64,000 bases of DNA. Source: Desulfovibrio fairfieldensis (GTDB lineage Bacteria > Desulfobacterota > Desulfovibrionia > Desulfovibrionales > Desulfovibrionaceae). Positions 34,660 to 43,469 of the stretch are shown piece after piece; position 1 is the first letter of the stretch, and each line of letters begins with the position of its first letter. Location: contig NZ_CP014229.1 of the NCBI RefSeq assembly GCF_001553605.1, forward strand, positions 3,190,501 to 3,254,500, given 5' to 3'. The notes under the pieces were generated by a model, which saw nothing but the letters and a program-made list of their open reading frames with translations, was not told where the DNA came from and made no database searches. The position numbers and the translations under genes were made by a program.

Positions 34660-36387
34660 ATGAATGCGGACTACAAAGTGGATTTACTGGTGCTGGGCAT
34701 GGGCGCCGCGGCGCAACTGGCGGCCATCTATGCCCATGATGCCGACCCGGACCTGAACATCCTCATTGCCACCAAGGCGCTGAAGGGCAAAGGCGGATGC
34801 AGCCGCATGGTTCAAGGCGGCTTCAACGTGGTGCTCGACCCCGGCGATTCCCATGAAAAGCATCTCATGGATACGCTCAAGGGCGGGCAGTACATCAACG
34901 ATCAGGACCTGGCCCTGGCTCTGGTGGAGCAGGCCACGCCCACGGTCAAGGAGCTGGAAACCGTCTGCGGCTGTTTTTTCGACCGCCGTCCCGACGGGCA
35001 CATCCATCAGAAGGCCTTCGCCGGCCAGTGCTTTGACCGCACCGTGCACAAGGGCGACCTGACGGGCATTGAGATCATCAGCCGCACCACAGAGCAGGTC
35101 TTCAAGCGCCGGATCCCGGTACTCGAGGAAACCCGCGCCGTGGAGCTGCTGCTGGATGCCGAGGGAACCACGGTCACCGGCGCGCTGCTTTACAATATGC
35201 GCACCGGCGCGTTCATCACCGTGGAGGCCGCGGCCACCCTGGTGGCCACCGGCGGCGGCCCCACCCAGTACCGCTTCCATGCCCCCGGACCGGAAAAGTC
35301 CGCCGACGGCATCGCCATGCTGTACCGGGCGGGCGCGCTGATGCGCGACATGGAAATGATCCAGTTCCACCCCACGGGCCTGATCATTCCCGGCAGCGTG
35401 GTGGCCGGCGCACTGCTGGAAGAAGGCCTGCGCGGCGCGGGCGCCCATCTCTACAACGGCGCGGGCGAGCGCTACATGCTCAAGTACGCGCCGGACGTGG
35501 CCGAACGCGCCACCCGCGATGTGGTCAGCCGTTCCGCCTATCTGGAAATGATGGCCGGGCGCGCCTGTCCCGAGGGCGGCGTGCGTATCGACGCGGCCCA
35601 CCTCGGCGCGGATTTTGTGCTCAAAAGCTTTCCCGGCATGGCTGAACGTTGCGCCCAGTTCAAATACGATCTGGCCCACGGCATGGTGCCCGTGTCGCCC
35701 TCGGCCCACTTCTTCATGGGCGGGGCCGCCATCGGCGTGGACTGCCGGGCCTCTCTGGACAAACTCTTCGTCGCCGGCGAGGACGCGGGCGGCGTGCACG
35801 GGGCCAACCGTCTGGGCGGCAACGGCATCGGTGAATCCTGCGTCTACGGCCGCCTGGCCGGAAAGTCCATCGCAGCCTACCTGTCCAAGCCGGAAAACCG
35901 CCGCATCAAGGACAGCGCGCCCGGCATGGCCAAAGAGGCCATGGCCCGCATCAGCGCGCCGCTCACCCGCAAGGGGGGCACCTCGCCTTTCGCCAATCGC
36001 CGCGAAATCCAGGAAACCAACTGGGTCAAGGTGGGCGTGGTGCGCAAGGAATCCGCCCTGGAAGAGGCCCTCGACGACTTCGCCGGCCTGCGCCGGGATG
36101 TGGAACGGGCCGGCGTGAGCGGAGGTCGAGCCTACAACATGCTCTTCAACACCCATCTGGACACCCTGAACATGATCGACGTTTCCGTCATGGCCGCCGT
36201 TTCCGCGCTGCAGCGCCAGGAAACCAGGGGAGCGCACACGCGCGAGGACTTCCCCGAACAACGCGACGACTACGGTCTGTTCAACACCTTCATGCGGCGC
36301 GGCGACGACGGTCTGCCGGTCTTTGAAAAGAAGGATGTGGTCTTCAAGCACAAGTCGCTTGAGGCCTGCCAGAAGCACAAAAAGTAA
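34660..36387 (+). CDS. Fumarate reductase/succinate dehydrogenase-type flavoprotein, non-covalent FAD form
   Basis: 575 aa catalytic flavoprotein of the FrdA/SdhA/NadB superfamily. Features: N-terminal dinucleotide fold VLGMGAAAQLAA, substrate motif MIQFHPTGL (H237), catalytic-Arg loop RATRDVVSR, SAHFFMGG and the FAD-binding GGVHGANRLGGNGIGES. The stretch that normally supplies the His for covalent FAD (SHTxxAxGG) reads GCSRMVQGG with Cys47 at that place, so FAD should be non-covalent, as in L-aspartate oxidase and thiol:fumarate reductase. A C-terminal helical domain is present. It heads an operon with a membrane anchor, an iron-sulfur/Rieske fusion and cytochrome b-c. Direction and even substrate (fumarate, succinate or a related dicarboxylate) are open. 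Confidence 0.85.
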   Translation: MNADYKVDLLVLGMGAAAQLAAIYAHDADPDLNILIATKALKGKGGCSRMVQGGFNVVLDPGDSHEKHLMDTLKGGQYINDQDLALALVEQATPTVKELETVCGCFFDRRPDGHIHQKAFAGQCFDRTVHKGDLTGIEIISRTTEQVFKRRIPVLEETRAVELLLDAEGTTVTGALLYNMRTGAFITVEAAATLVATGGGPTQYRFHAPGPEKSADGIAMLYRAGALMRDMEMIQFHPTGLIIPGSVVAGALLEEGLRGAGAHLYNGAGERYMLKYAPDVAERATRDVVSRSAYLEMMAGRACPEGGVRIDAAHLGADFVLKSFPGMAERCAQFKYDLAHGMVPVSPSAHFFMGGAAIGVDCRASLDKLFVAGEDAGGVHGANRLGGNGIGESCVYGRLAGKSIAAYLSKPENRRIKDSAPGMAKEAMARISAPLTRKGGTSPFANRREIQETNWVKVGVVRKESALEEALDDFAGLRRDVERAGVSGGRAYNMLFNTHLDTLNMIDVSVMAAVSALQRQETRGAHTREDFPEQRDDYGLFNTFMRRGDDGLPVFEKKDVVFKHKSLEACQKHKK

Positions 36388-36417
36388 GTTTTGAAACGTA
36401 CTCTAATGGGGGAAATA

Positions 36418-36756
36418 ATGAATACGCCTGAACTTGATTACAGAAAGCCCATGCAGTGGGGGGAAATTGATCCGTACCGGCGCGGGCGGGCGCATGTGGG
36501 CATGTGGGCCTGGCTGCTGCAACGCGTCAGCGCCGTTTTTGTCGTCGTGCTGCTGATCCTGCATCTCTGCTTCACCTACAAGCCCTATATTCAGTTTCTT
36601 CTGCTGCTGGCCGTAACCCTGCACGCCTCTCTGGGCATCCGCGTCATCCTTCTGGACTTCAACCTCGCCAAAATAACCTCGGCGCGCCGTCTGGTGCCCT
36701 GGACGCTGGGCCTGGGTCTCATCGCCGCGCTGATTGCCTGGTTTGCCATCTACTAA
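36418..36756 (+). CDS. Succinate dehydrogenase/fumarate reductase-type membrane anchor
   Basis: 112 aa from ATG 36418 (GGGGGAAATA upstream; an in-frame TTG/ATG lies 15-30 bases earlier). Three transmembrane helices. The N-terminal GMWAWLLQRVSAVFVVVLL is the typical WxxQRxSG start of SdhC/SdhD, followed by HLCFTY in helix I and LHASLGIRVILLDF in helix II, whose histidines could bind heme b and whose RxxxxD is typical of SdhD. Only one such subunit is encoded, so the anchor is smaller than in the usual two-subunit form. It lies between the flavoprotein and the fused iron-sulfur/Rieske gene, 11 bases before the latter. Confidence 0.85.
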   Translation: MNTPELDYRKPMQWGEIDPYRRGRAHVGMWAWLLQRVSAVFVVVLLILHLCFTYKPYIQFLLLLAVTLHASLGIRVILLDFNLAKITSARRLVPWTLGLGLIAALIAWFAIY

Positions 36757-36767
36757 AGGAGGACGCC

Positions 36768-38078
36768 ATGCAATCTTCAAGCAATACGCGCACGGTACGG
36801 ATATTCCGCTACGACCCCGAAAAGGGCGGAGACGGGAGCTTTCAGAGCTACACGCTGGAAATCCCAAATCCCGACACCACCACTATTCTGGACGTGCTGC
36901 TGCGCATCCAGAAGGAACAGGACCCAAGCATTGCCTTCCGCTTCGCCTGCCGCGTGAACATGTGCGGCTCCTGCGGCATGGTCATCAACGGTCGCGAGGG
37001 CCTGGCCTGCAAAACCAACGTCTGCGACCTGCCCTCTGGCCAGGACATCACCCTGCGGCCGCTGAACCACTTCCCTATCGTCAAGGATCTGGTGGTGGAC
37101 ATGGGCCCGTTTTTCGCCAAGTACGAAGAAGCCCTGCCCTTCTTCGAACCGCTTGAAAAACGCGCCGAGCCCTACGTCATCAAGCCGGACGACAAAAACC
37201 GGGTGGACATCGGCATGGCCACGGACTGCATCGCCTGCGGCTGCTGCGTGTCGAGCTGCACCATGGTGGACAACCATGAAGGCTATTGCGGCCCGGCGGC
37301 CCTCAACCGCGCTTTCACCCTGCTGGCCGACGAACGCGACGCGCTCTTTGAGCCGCGCCTGACCAGAGCACTGGACAGCTGCTACAACTGCCGCACCGAA
37401 TTCAATTGCACGGAAGTCTGTCCCAAGTCCATCAGCGGCACACGGGCCATCAAGTACATCCAGCGCCTGGCCCTGAAAAACCTCAAGGCCGTCAAGCCCC
37501 TTCCACCGCATCCCGCCGAGACGGCCAAGAGCACCCCGGCCCAAGCGGCCCAAGTGATCCAGGCGGCTCAAACCGATCAGGCGGCCGCCGTCCCGCCGCG
37601 CGCCTGCTACGCCTCCGACGCATCCCGCCGTTCCTTTCTCAAAAGCGCCACCGGTCTGGTGGGCGCGGGAATCGTGATTTCCCTGGGGGCCGTTCTGGGC
37701 GTCAGCGCCGTGGGTCCCACCCTGGCGGATCAACCCCGCCAGTGGGTGGATGCCGGTCCGGAAAAGGACTTTCCGGTGGGCGATATCACCAGTGTCACCC
37801 TACATTACAAGCGCAGCCAGGCCTTCCACGCCGAAAACAAGGAAGTGCCGGTGCTGGTGCGCCGCGATTCCGAACAGGACTTCATCTGCTTCAGCAGCAG
37901 TTGCCCGCATCTGGGCTGCGCCGTGAGCTGGGACGAGCTTTCCCGGCGCTTCAAGTGCGCCTGCCACGGCGGAGCCTTTGACAGGGACGGCAAGGTCATT
38001 GCCGGGCCGCCGCCGTCGCCGCTGGTCCGTCTGCCCTGGAAACTGGACAACGGCATTCTTAAGGTGGAGGTGGTCTAA
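36768..38078 (+). CDS. Fusion: fumarate-reductase-type iron-sulfur subunit + Tat-dependent Rieske protein
   Basis: 436 aa from ATG 36768 with AAAGGAGG upstream. Residues 1-245 are a normal FrdB/SdhB subunit: plant-type [2Fe-2S] cysteines C61, C66, C69, C81; ferredoxin-type CIACGCCVSSC (154-164); and C205, C208, C214, C218 in CYNCRTEFNCTEVCPK. A Pro/Ala linker (about 246-282) leads to a twin-arginine motif SRRSFLK (286-292), one hydrophobic helix (295-319) and a Rieske domain with both cluster boxes intact, CPHLGC (379-384) and CACHGG (397-402). The N-terminal half must lie in the cytoplasm and the Rieske half outside, so one chain would span from a fumarate-reductase head to a cytochrome b. 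The frame is continuous, with no slippery site, and the next gene overlaps by one base. Confidence 0.92.
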   Translation: MQSSSNTRTVRIFRYDPEKGGDGSFQSYTLEIPNPDTTTILDVLLRIQKEQDPSIAFRFACRVNMCGSCGMVINGREGLACKTNVCDLPSGQDITLRPLNHFPIVKDLVVDMGPFFAKYEEALPFFEPLEKRAEPYVIKPDDKNRVDIGMATDCIACGCCVSSCTMVDNHEGYCGPAALNRAFTLLADERDALFEPRLTRALDSCYNCRTEFNCTEVCPKSISGTRAIKYIQRLALKNLKAVKPLPPHPAETAKSTPAQAAQVIQAAQTDQAAAVPPRACYASDASRRSFLKSATGLVGAGIVISLGAVLGVSAVGPTLADQPRQWVDAGPEKDFPVGDITSVTLHYKRSQAFHAENKEVPVLVRRDSEQDFICFSSSCPHLGCAVSWDELSRRFKCACHGGAFDRDGKVIAGPPPSPLVRLPWKLDNGILKVEVV

Positions 38079-39523
38079 TGAGCTTCCGAAGTGACATCGG
38101 CTGGGACAAGTATCTCAAGCCCTTCCTGTACAAAAGGCTGCCGGACCGCACCGGCTGGAGCGCCGTGCTGGGCACCCTCTGCGCCCTGACCTTCATTGTT
38201 CTGGTGATGACCGGCATGATTCTGGCCTTCTACTATGTGCCGTCGCCGGACAAGGCCTGGGATTCCGTGCGGTACATCAGCAATGACGTGCCCCTGGGCA
38301 AAATCCTGCGCGGGCTGCACCACTGGGGCGCGGGTCTGATGGTCTTTCTGGTCTTCTGCCATCTCATGGTGACCTATGTGCACGGCTCCTACGCCAAGCC
38401 CCGGCAGCTGACCTGGATCACCGGCGTCTGCCTCTTTCTGGTCACCCTGGGCCTGGGCTTCACCGGCTACCTGCTGCCCTGGGACATGAAGGCCTACTGG
38501 GCCACGGTGGTGGGGGCCAACATTCCCAACCAGTATCCCGGCGTGGGCAATTACATCACCCGCTTCATCCTGGGCGGCAACGACATCTCGGGCTTCACGC
38601 TCTCGCGCTTCTATTCCGTGCACACCCTGATTCTGCCTGCCTGTCTTCTGCTGATCATGGCCATGCACATCTATCTGATCCGCATCCACAATATCTCCGA
38701 CCCGCGCGAGCGGCTGGCCGGCGAGGCTCTGCCGCCCGCCGACGGCAAGCCCTACCGCTTCTATCCTGAGCACATCAACCGCACCACCCTGGCTTTCGGA
38801 CTCATTTTCGCGGGCCTGGTGCTGCTGGCCCACTATGCGCCGCCGCATATGGAAGCCAGGGCGGGCACCTTTATTCCCGATTATCTGCCCCGGCCCGAAT
38901 GGTACTATATGTGGCTCTTCCAGCTGCTGACTTACTTCACCGGCTCCTGGGAGATGATCGGCAGTCTCTTCCTCTTCGGCGGCGGGCTCTTCCTGCTCTT
39001 CGGCGTGCCCTTCTTCAGCGAAAGCAGGCTCAAGGGCGTGGGCAACAGGCCCGTGTCCCTGGCCGTGGCCGCCACCTTCATGGTCTGCATCGTTTATCTC
39101 ACGCTCATGGCCTACTCCGAGGCCGCACCCTACAACAAGTTCCTCATGCTGCCGGACAGGCCCATGAGCGAACAGGCCAAGCGCGGCATGTTTCTCTATG
39201 CCGAACGGGAATGCTCTTACTGCCACAACATCATGGGCAAGGGCGGCCATCGCACCGGGCCGGACATGAGCAATATGATCAAAAAGGGCAGAAGCGCCCG
39301 GTACCTGGCGGATTACGTCAAGAATCCGCTCAAAGTATACTCGTCGTCCACCATGCCGGCCTATGACCTCACGCCCGAACAACTCAAGGATCTGGCGGCT
39401 TTTTTGCTGGCCTTGGATTTCAGGGGCGCGAAGGCTGTTGAAAAGCCTGTGTCCGAAATTCTCGGAACAACCAAGGCCGGACAGCAAACAGGGCAAACGG
39501 ACGCCGTCGCGTCCGGCTCATAA
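38078..39523 (+). CDS. Cytochrome b (b6-like) fused to a C-terminal cytochrome c domain
   Basis: 481 aa. The N-terminal half has heme b ligands H81/H95 and H182/H197; the 15-residue spacing of the second pair is the cytochrome b6 pattern. GYLLPWD and the Qo-site PEWY motif (273-276) mark a quinol-oxidising cytochrome b. After the last helices (about 325-345) comes a c-type domain with one CxxCH (CSYCH, 379-383) and a distal Met in STMPAYD (about 426). The ATG overlaps the stop of the Rieske fusion (TAATG). Together they would form the core of a menaquinol:cytochrome c reductase with its own tethered cytochrome c. No separate cytochrome c gene is present. Confidence 0.92.
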   Translation: MSFRSDIGWDKYLKPFLYKRLPDRTGWSAVLGTLCALTFIVLVMTGMILAFYYVPSPDKAWDSVRYISNDVPLGKILRGLHHWGAGLMVFLVFCHLMVTYVHGSYAKPRQLTWITGVCLFLVTLGLGFTGYLLPWDMKAYWATVVGANIPNQYPGVGNYITRFILGGNDISGFTLSRFYSVHTLILPACLLLIMAMHIYLIRIHNISDPRERLAGEALPPADGKPYRFYPEHINRTTLAFGLIFAGLVLLAHYAPPHMEARAGTFIPDYLPRPEWYYMWLFQLLTYFTGSWEMIGSLFLFGGGLFLLFGVPFFSESRLKGVGNRPVSLAVAATFMVCIVYLTLMAYSEAAPYNKFLMLPDRPMSEQAKRGMFLYAERECSYCHNIMGKGGHRTGPDMSNMIKKGRSARYLADYVKNPLKVYSSSTMPAYDLTPEQLKDLAAFLLALDFRGAKAVEKPVSEILGTTKAGQQTGQTDAVASGS

Positions 39524-39535
39524 GGAGGACTTTGT

Positions 39536-40417
39536 ATGGACAGCTTTGATTACACCATCGTGGAAGAAGCGGCCAAGCAGTGCTACATCAAGGCGCTCTG
39601 CGATCTGCCGCCCGATGTGCGCGCAGCCCTGAAAAAAGCCTATGAGAGGGAAACCCAGCCCGCTGCCCGCAGCGTTTTCGAGGCCATGTTCAAGGCCATC
39701 GAGATCGCGGACAGCAAAAAGACCCTGCTCTGCCAGGATACTGGCCTGCCCATCTACAAAGTGCGCATCGGCTCGGCCCACGCCTGGAACGGCGCGAAAA
39801 TCAAGGCCGCCCTCTACGAAGGGGCCAAACGCGCCACCCAGGAGTTTCCTTTCCGCAGCAGTTCCACCCACACCATCACCCGGGTCAACCCCCAGACTTC
39901 GGTGGGACCGGGCCTGCCCGTGACCTACTTCGACTTTGACGGGGAAAGCGCGGACCTGGACATTCTGATGATTCCCAAGGGTTCAGGTTCGGAGAACATG
40001 AGCAAGATGAAGATGTTCTACCCGCAGCACGGCATCAAGGCCGTGAAGAAGTTCATTCTGGACACGGTCATTGAAAGCGGCGCCAACCCCTGCCCTCCGG
40101 GCATCATCGGCGTGGGCCTGGGCGGCACCGCCGACCTGGTCATGAAGCTGGCCAAGGACGCCATCGCGCGGCCCGTGGGCCAACGCAATCCCGACCCCCT
40201 GCTGGCCGAAATGGAAGAAGAGCTGGAAGAGGCCATCAACGCCACGGGGCGCGGGCCCATGGGGCTGGGCGGCGACGTGTCCTGTCTCGCCGTGCATATT
40301 GAGAGCGCCTATACCCACATCACCCAGAATCCCGTGGCCGTGAACACGCAATGCTGGCCCGCGCGCCGAGCTCGCGCCGTGATCACGCCCGCCGGCCAGG
40401 TGTCCTACGGTTATTAA
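39536..40417 (+). CDS. Class I fumarase / L-tartrate dehydratase, alpha subunit
   Basis: 293 aa iron-sulfur hydro-lyase subunit. The three [4Fe-4S] ligands are visible: C66 (LCQDTG), C186 (NPCPPGIIGVGLGG) and C273 (NTQCWPARRA). GGAGG lies six bases before the ATG. Paired with the beta subunit encoded next, it would interconvert fumarate and malate, or dehydrate L-tartrate to oxaloacetate as TtdAB does. The two activities cannot be told apart here. The neighbouring fumarate-reductase-like genes favour fumarase. Confidence 0.92.
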   Translation: MDSFDYTIVEEAAKQCYIKALCDLPPDVRAALKKAYERETQPAARSVFEAMFKAIEIADSKKTLLCQDTGLPIYKVRIGSAHAWNGAKIKAALYEGAKRATQEFPFRSSSTHTITRVNPQTSVGPGLPVTYFDFDGESADLDILMIPKGSGSENMSKMKMFYPQHGIKAVKKFILDTVIESGANPCPPGIIGVGLGGTADLVMKLAKDAIARPVGQRNPDPLLAEMEEELEEAINATGRGPMGLGGDVSCLAVHIESAYTHITQNPVAVNTQCWPARRARAVITPAGQVSYGY

Positions 40418-40427
40418 GGAGGCAATC

Positions 40428-41021
40428 ATGAGCAAGATTCATCATCTCACGTCGCCTTTTTCCGAGGAAGTTATCCGGAGCCTGCATGCCGGCGACATCA
40501 TCTACTTTGACGGTCCGCTGTTCGGCATCCGCGATCTGACCCAGATTCACATTTTCGACCACAACAATCCCCCGCCGGTGAGTTTGGAGGGCATGCCCTG
40601 CATCCACACCGCGCCAAGCCTGCGCAAGGTCGGCGACAAATGGGAGAAAATCTGCGTGGGCACCACCACCAGCACCCGAATGGAGCGCTTCACGCCCGGA
40701 CTCATCGGCCAGTACGGGGTACGGGCCGTCATCGGCAAGGGCGGACTGTACCAGGACAGCCTGGAGGCCATGAAAAAATACGGGGCCGTGTACCTGGCCA
40801 TTGTAGGCGGCGCGGCGGCTCTGGAAACCGAACAGATCGAGGAAGTGGAACAGGTCTATTTCGAAGAGCTGCATCCCGAAGCCCTTTACCGCTTCCGAGT
40901 GAAAAACTTCGGACCGCTGACCGTGGCCATGGACAGCCACGGCGTGCATCTCTACGAGCGGGTCAGCGAAAAAATCAGGGAAAAACTGCCCGACATCTAC
41001 GCCAGACTCGGCGTGTCGTAG
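40428..41021 (+). CDS. Class I fumarase / L-tartrate dehydratase, beta subunit
   Basis: 197 aa, the C-terminal (beta-alpha swivelling) domain of class I fumarases as a separate subunit. Recognisable blocks are LHAGDIIYFDGPLFGIRDL, the TSTRMERFTPGLI loop and VIGKGGLYQD, which bind the substrate carboxylates. AAGGAGG precedes the ATG, 10 bases after the alpha subunit. A gap of 89 bases without visible signal follows before the UxaA-family pair. Confidence 0.92.
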   Translation: MSKIHHLTSPFSEEVIRSLHAGDIIYFDGPLFGIRDLTQIHIFDHNNPPPVSLEGMPCIHTAPSLRKVGDKWEKICVGTTTSTRMERFTPGLIGQYGVRAVIGKGGLYQDSLEAMKKYGAVYLAIVGGAAALETEQIEEVEQVYFEELHPEALYRFRVKNFGPLTVAMDSHGVHLYERVSEKIREKLPDIYARLGVS

Positions 41022-41110
41022 GCAGAAATCTTGCCTTCCGGCCAGGGCGGGTATCTCCCGAACAGCGGCATGCGTAACGGCCGGAGCATGCGCAACCCTT
41101 TGGAGGACAT

Positions 41111-41395
41111 ATGGGCGTTGATTTTGTTGTTCACGAAAAAGGCGACGGCGTGGGCGTTGTGGTCGTGGAAGGATTGAAAAAGGGACAGGAATGCACCGGC
41201 TGGATCATGCAGGAGGATGAGCTGATCACCTTTCAGGTTCTGGACGACATCCCGATTGGTCACAAAGTGGCCCTGCACAATTTCGCGGTCAATGACACGG
41301 TCGTCAAATACGGTACGGACATCGGCAAGGTGGTCAAGCCCATCAAGCAGGGCGAACACCTTCATGTGCACAACGTCAAAACCAAGAGGTGGTAG
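41111..41395 (+). CDS. UxaA-family lyase small subunit (SuyA-like, SAF domain)
   Basis: 94 aa SAF-domain protein (VVHEKGDGVGVVVVEGLKKG at the start, IPIGHKVAL in the middle, HLHVHNVKTKRW at the end). This is the N-terminal domain of altronate dehydratase, here as a separate gene, as in (2R)-sulfolactate sulfo-lyase SuyA. TTTGGAGG precedes the ATG. It is encoded three bases before the large subunit, with which it would form an alpha/beta enzyme splitting off water or sulfite from a hydroxy acid. From memory the whole chain looks closer to SuyA than to UxaA, but I could not align it. Confidence 0.75.
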   Translation: MGVDFVVHEKGDGVGVVVVEGLKKGQECTGWIMQEDELITFQVLDDIPIGHKVALHNFAVNDTVVKYGTDIGKVVKPIKQGEHLHVHNVKTKRW

Positions 41396-41398
41396 AAC

Positions 41399-42559
41399 AT
41401 GAATAAGAAATTCTGGGGTTACAGAAGGGAAAACGGCCGCGTGGGTATCCGCAACCACGTTGTTCTGCTGCCTCTGGACGATCTGTCCAATGCGGCCTGC
41501 CAGGCGGTGGCCAACAACATCAAGGGCACCCTGGCCCTGCCGCACCATTACGGCCGCCTGCAGTTCGGCGAGGATCTGGACCTGCATTTCAGAACCCTGA
41601 TCGGCGCGGGCTGCAATCCCAACGTGGCCGCAGTGGTGGTCATCGGCATCGAGCCGGTCTGGACGCAGCAGATCGTGGACGGCATCGCCAAAACCGGCAA
41701 ACCCGTAGCCGGTTTCTCCATTGAGAAGAACGGCGACCTGAACACCATCGCCGCTGCCTCCCGCAAGGCCAAGGAATTCCTTCAGCAGGTCACCGATTAC
41801 CAGCGTGTGGAATGCGATATCAAAGAGCTCTGGGTCTCCTGCAAATGCGGCGAATCGGACACCACCTCGGGCATTGCCTCCAATCCCACGGTGGGCAACG
41901 CCTTTGACAAGCTCTGGGAAGCCGGGGCCACCACCCTGTTCGGCGAAACCACGGAAATCACGGGCGGCGAACATCTGGTGGCCGCGCGCTGCGTCAATGA
42001 GGACGTGAAAAAAAAGTTCATGTACTTTTTCGACCGCTACGCCAAGGTGGTGGACGACCACAAAACCAATGACCTCTGCGACTCCCAGCCCACCAAGGGC
42101 AATATCGAAGGCGGTCTGACCACCATTGAGGAAAAGGCTCTGGGCAACATCCAGAAAATAGGCCGCAAGGCTCCTGTGATGGGCTGCCTGGACAAGGCCG
42201 AAAGCCCCAGCGGGCCTGGCCTGTGGTTCATGGACTCCTCTTCCGCCGCAGCGGAAATGGTCACCCTGGCGGCGGCCTCGGGTTTTGTGGTGCACTTCTT
42301 CCCCACGGGCCAGGGCAACGTGATCGGCAATCCCATTCTGCCGGTCATCAAACTCTCGGCCAATCCGCGTACCGTGCGCACCATGAGCGAGCACATCGAC
42401 GTGGACGTGACCGGTCTGCTCCAGCGTGAATACGATCTGAACGCGGCGGGCGACAAGCTCCTGGAAATGATGGTCCGCACCTGCAACGGCCGCAATACCA
42501 GCGCCGAGGCCCTGGGCCATCGCGAGTTCGTCATGACCCGCCTGTACGAAAGCGCCTGA
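41399..42559 (+). CDS. UxaA-family lyase large subunit (SuyB-like)
   Basis: 386 aa, the length of SuyB (sulfolactate sulfo-lyase beta) and of the catalytic part of altronate dehydratase. Features: [17 protein letters not shown] at the N-terminus (family signature GRVGxRNxV), cysteines in [11 protein letters not shown] and MGCLDKAE, which may hold an iron centre, [20 protein letters not shown] and a C-terminal [14 protein letters not shown]. If it is SuyAB, the reaction would be sulfolactate to pyruvate and sulfite; sulfite is a respiratory acceptor in this lineage and a TauE-type permease is co-regulated. Other sugar-acid or hydroxy-dicarboxylate dehydratase activities remain possible. Confidence 0.78.
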   Translation: MNKKFWGYRRENGRVGIRNHVVLLPLDDLSNAACQAVANNIKGTLALPHHYGRLQFGEDLDLHFRTLIGAGCNPNVAAVVVIGIEPVWTQQIVDGIAKTGKPVAGFSIEKNGDLNTIAAASRKAKEFLQQVTDYQRVECDIKELWVSCKCGESDTTSGIASNPTVGNAFDKLWEAGATTLFGETTEITGGEHLVAARCVNEDVKKKFMYFFDRYAKVVDDHKTNDLCDSQPTKGNIEGGLTTIEEKALGNIQKIGRKAPVMGCLDKAESPSGPGLWFMDSSSAAAEMVTLAAASGFVVHFFPTGQGNVIGNPILPVIKLSANPRTVRTMSEHIDVDVTGLLQREYDLNAAGDKLLEMMVRTCNGRNTSAEALGHREFVMTRLYESA

Positions 42560-42735
42560 TGCTGTTCCACAGCCGCCGCGCCGCGCCCTCCCATGTCCCG
42601 AGCGCAAACCACGCGCGGACGCGGCGGCCAAGGACATCCCCGTTTCCGTTCCTGTGCGCGGACGCGGGGATGCCCCGGCGGGCATGTTTCTGCTGCCCGC
42701 CGGGGACCGAGCAACCATCCGTCACAGGAACAGCC

Positions 42736-43416
42736 ATGAGTACCCTACGATACAGAATCATGCCGCACAGTGAAGAAGCGCCTTTCTCTCTGCCGGAACT
42801 CTTTGCGGACCTGGCCGTGGCCGACATCTGCGACGCCCTGGGCCGCAACGCCGCCCTGCCCTCGGCCATCAAGCCTCTGGGCGTCGCTCGCCTGCTGGGC
42901 ACGGCCTACACGGTCAATCTGCCCGCCGGTGAAAACCTGTTGCTCTACTACGCTGTGGATAATGCCCGGCCCGGCGATGTGCTGGCCGTGGCCTGCGACG
43001 GATACGAAGACCGCGCCGTGTGCGGCGAGATCATGGCCGCTCTGGCCCGCAAGCGGGGCTTGGCCGGTTTTGTGGTGGACGGGGCGGTGCGGGACGCGGA
43101 CGCCCTGCGGGCCATGGACTTTCCGGTCTACGCCCGCGCGGTTTCACCCAACGGTCCGTACAAGGACGGCTGCGGCGAAATCAACGCGCCCATTGCCATG
43201 GGCAATGCGGTGATCAGGCCGGGCGACATACTGGTGGCCGACGGCGACGGCATTGTGGCCGTCAGCCGGGACGAAGCCGAATCCGCGGCCATACAGGCCC
43301 GCGCCATCCGGGATACCGGCTTGCGTAAGCTCAAATCCATTGAAAAAACCGGTAAGCTGGATTTCACCTGGCTGTACGAAAAACTGGCGGCCGGTTCCTG
43401 CGCTATCTTTGACTGA
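42736..43416 (+). CDS. RraA-family protein (HMG/oxaloacetate aldolase-like)
   Basis: 226 aa from ATG 42736 with AGGAA upstream; the open frame extends further 5' but with improbable sequence. The RraA / demethylmenaquinone-methyltransferase-like fold is recognisable by ADICDALGRN, the central GFVVDGAVRDADAL (family GxxxDGAxRD with the metal-binding D) and PGDILVADGDGIVAV. Many members are metal-dependent 4-hydroxy-4-methyl-2-oxoglutarate aldolases that also decarboxylate oxaloacetate to pyruvate, which would suit a pathway from C4 acids. It is the last gene of the operon, before a strong terminator. There are 176 bases between it and the lyase gene in which I see nothing. Confidence 0.83.
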   Translation: MSTLRYRIMPHSEEAPFSLPELFADLAVADICDALGRNAALPSAIKPLGVARLLGTAYTVNLPAGENLLLYYAVDNARPGDVLAVACDGYEDRAVCGEIMAALARKRGLAGFVVDGAVRDADALRAMDFPVYARAVSPNGPYKDGCGEINAPIAMGNAVIRPGDILVADGDGIVAVSRDEAESAAIQARAIRDTGLRKLKSIEKTGKLDFTWLYEKLAAGSCAIFD

Positions 43417-43469
43417 CGCCAGACCTTCCCGCCGAATTGGAAGCTGAGGGGGAACATCCTTCAACAGCA

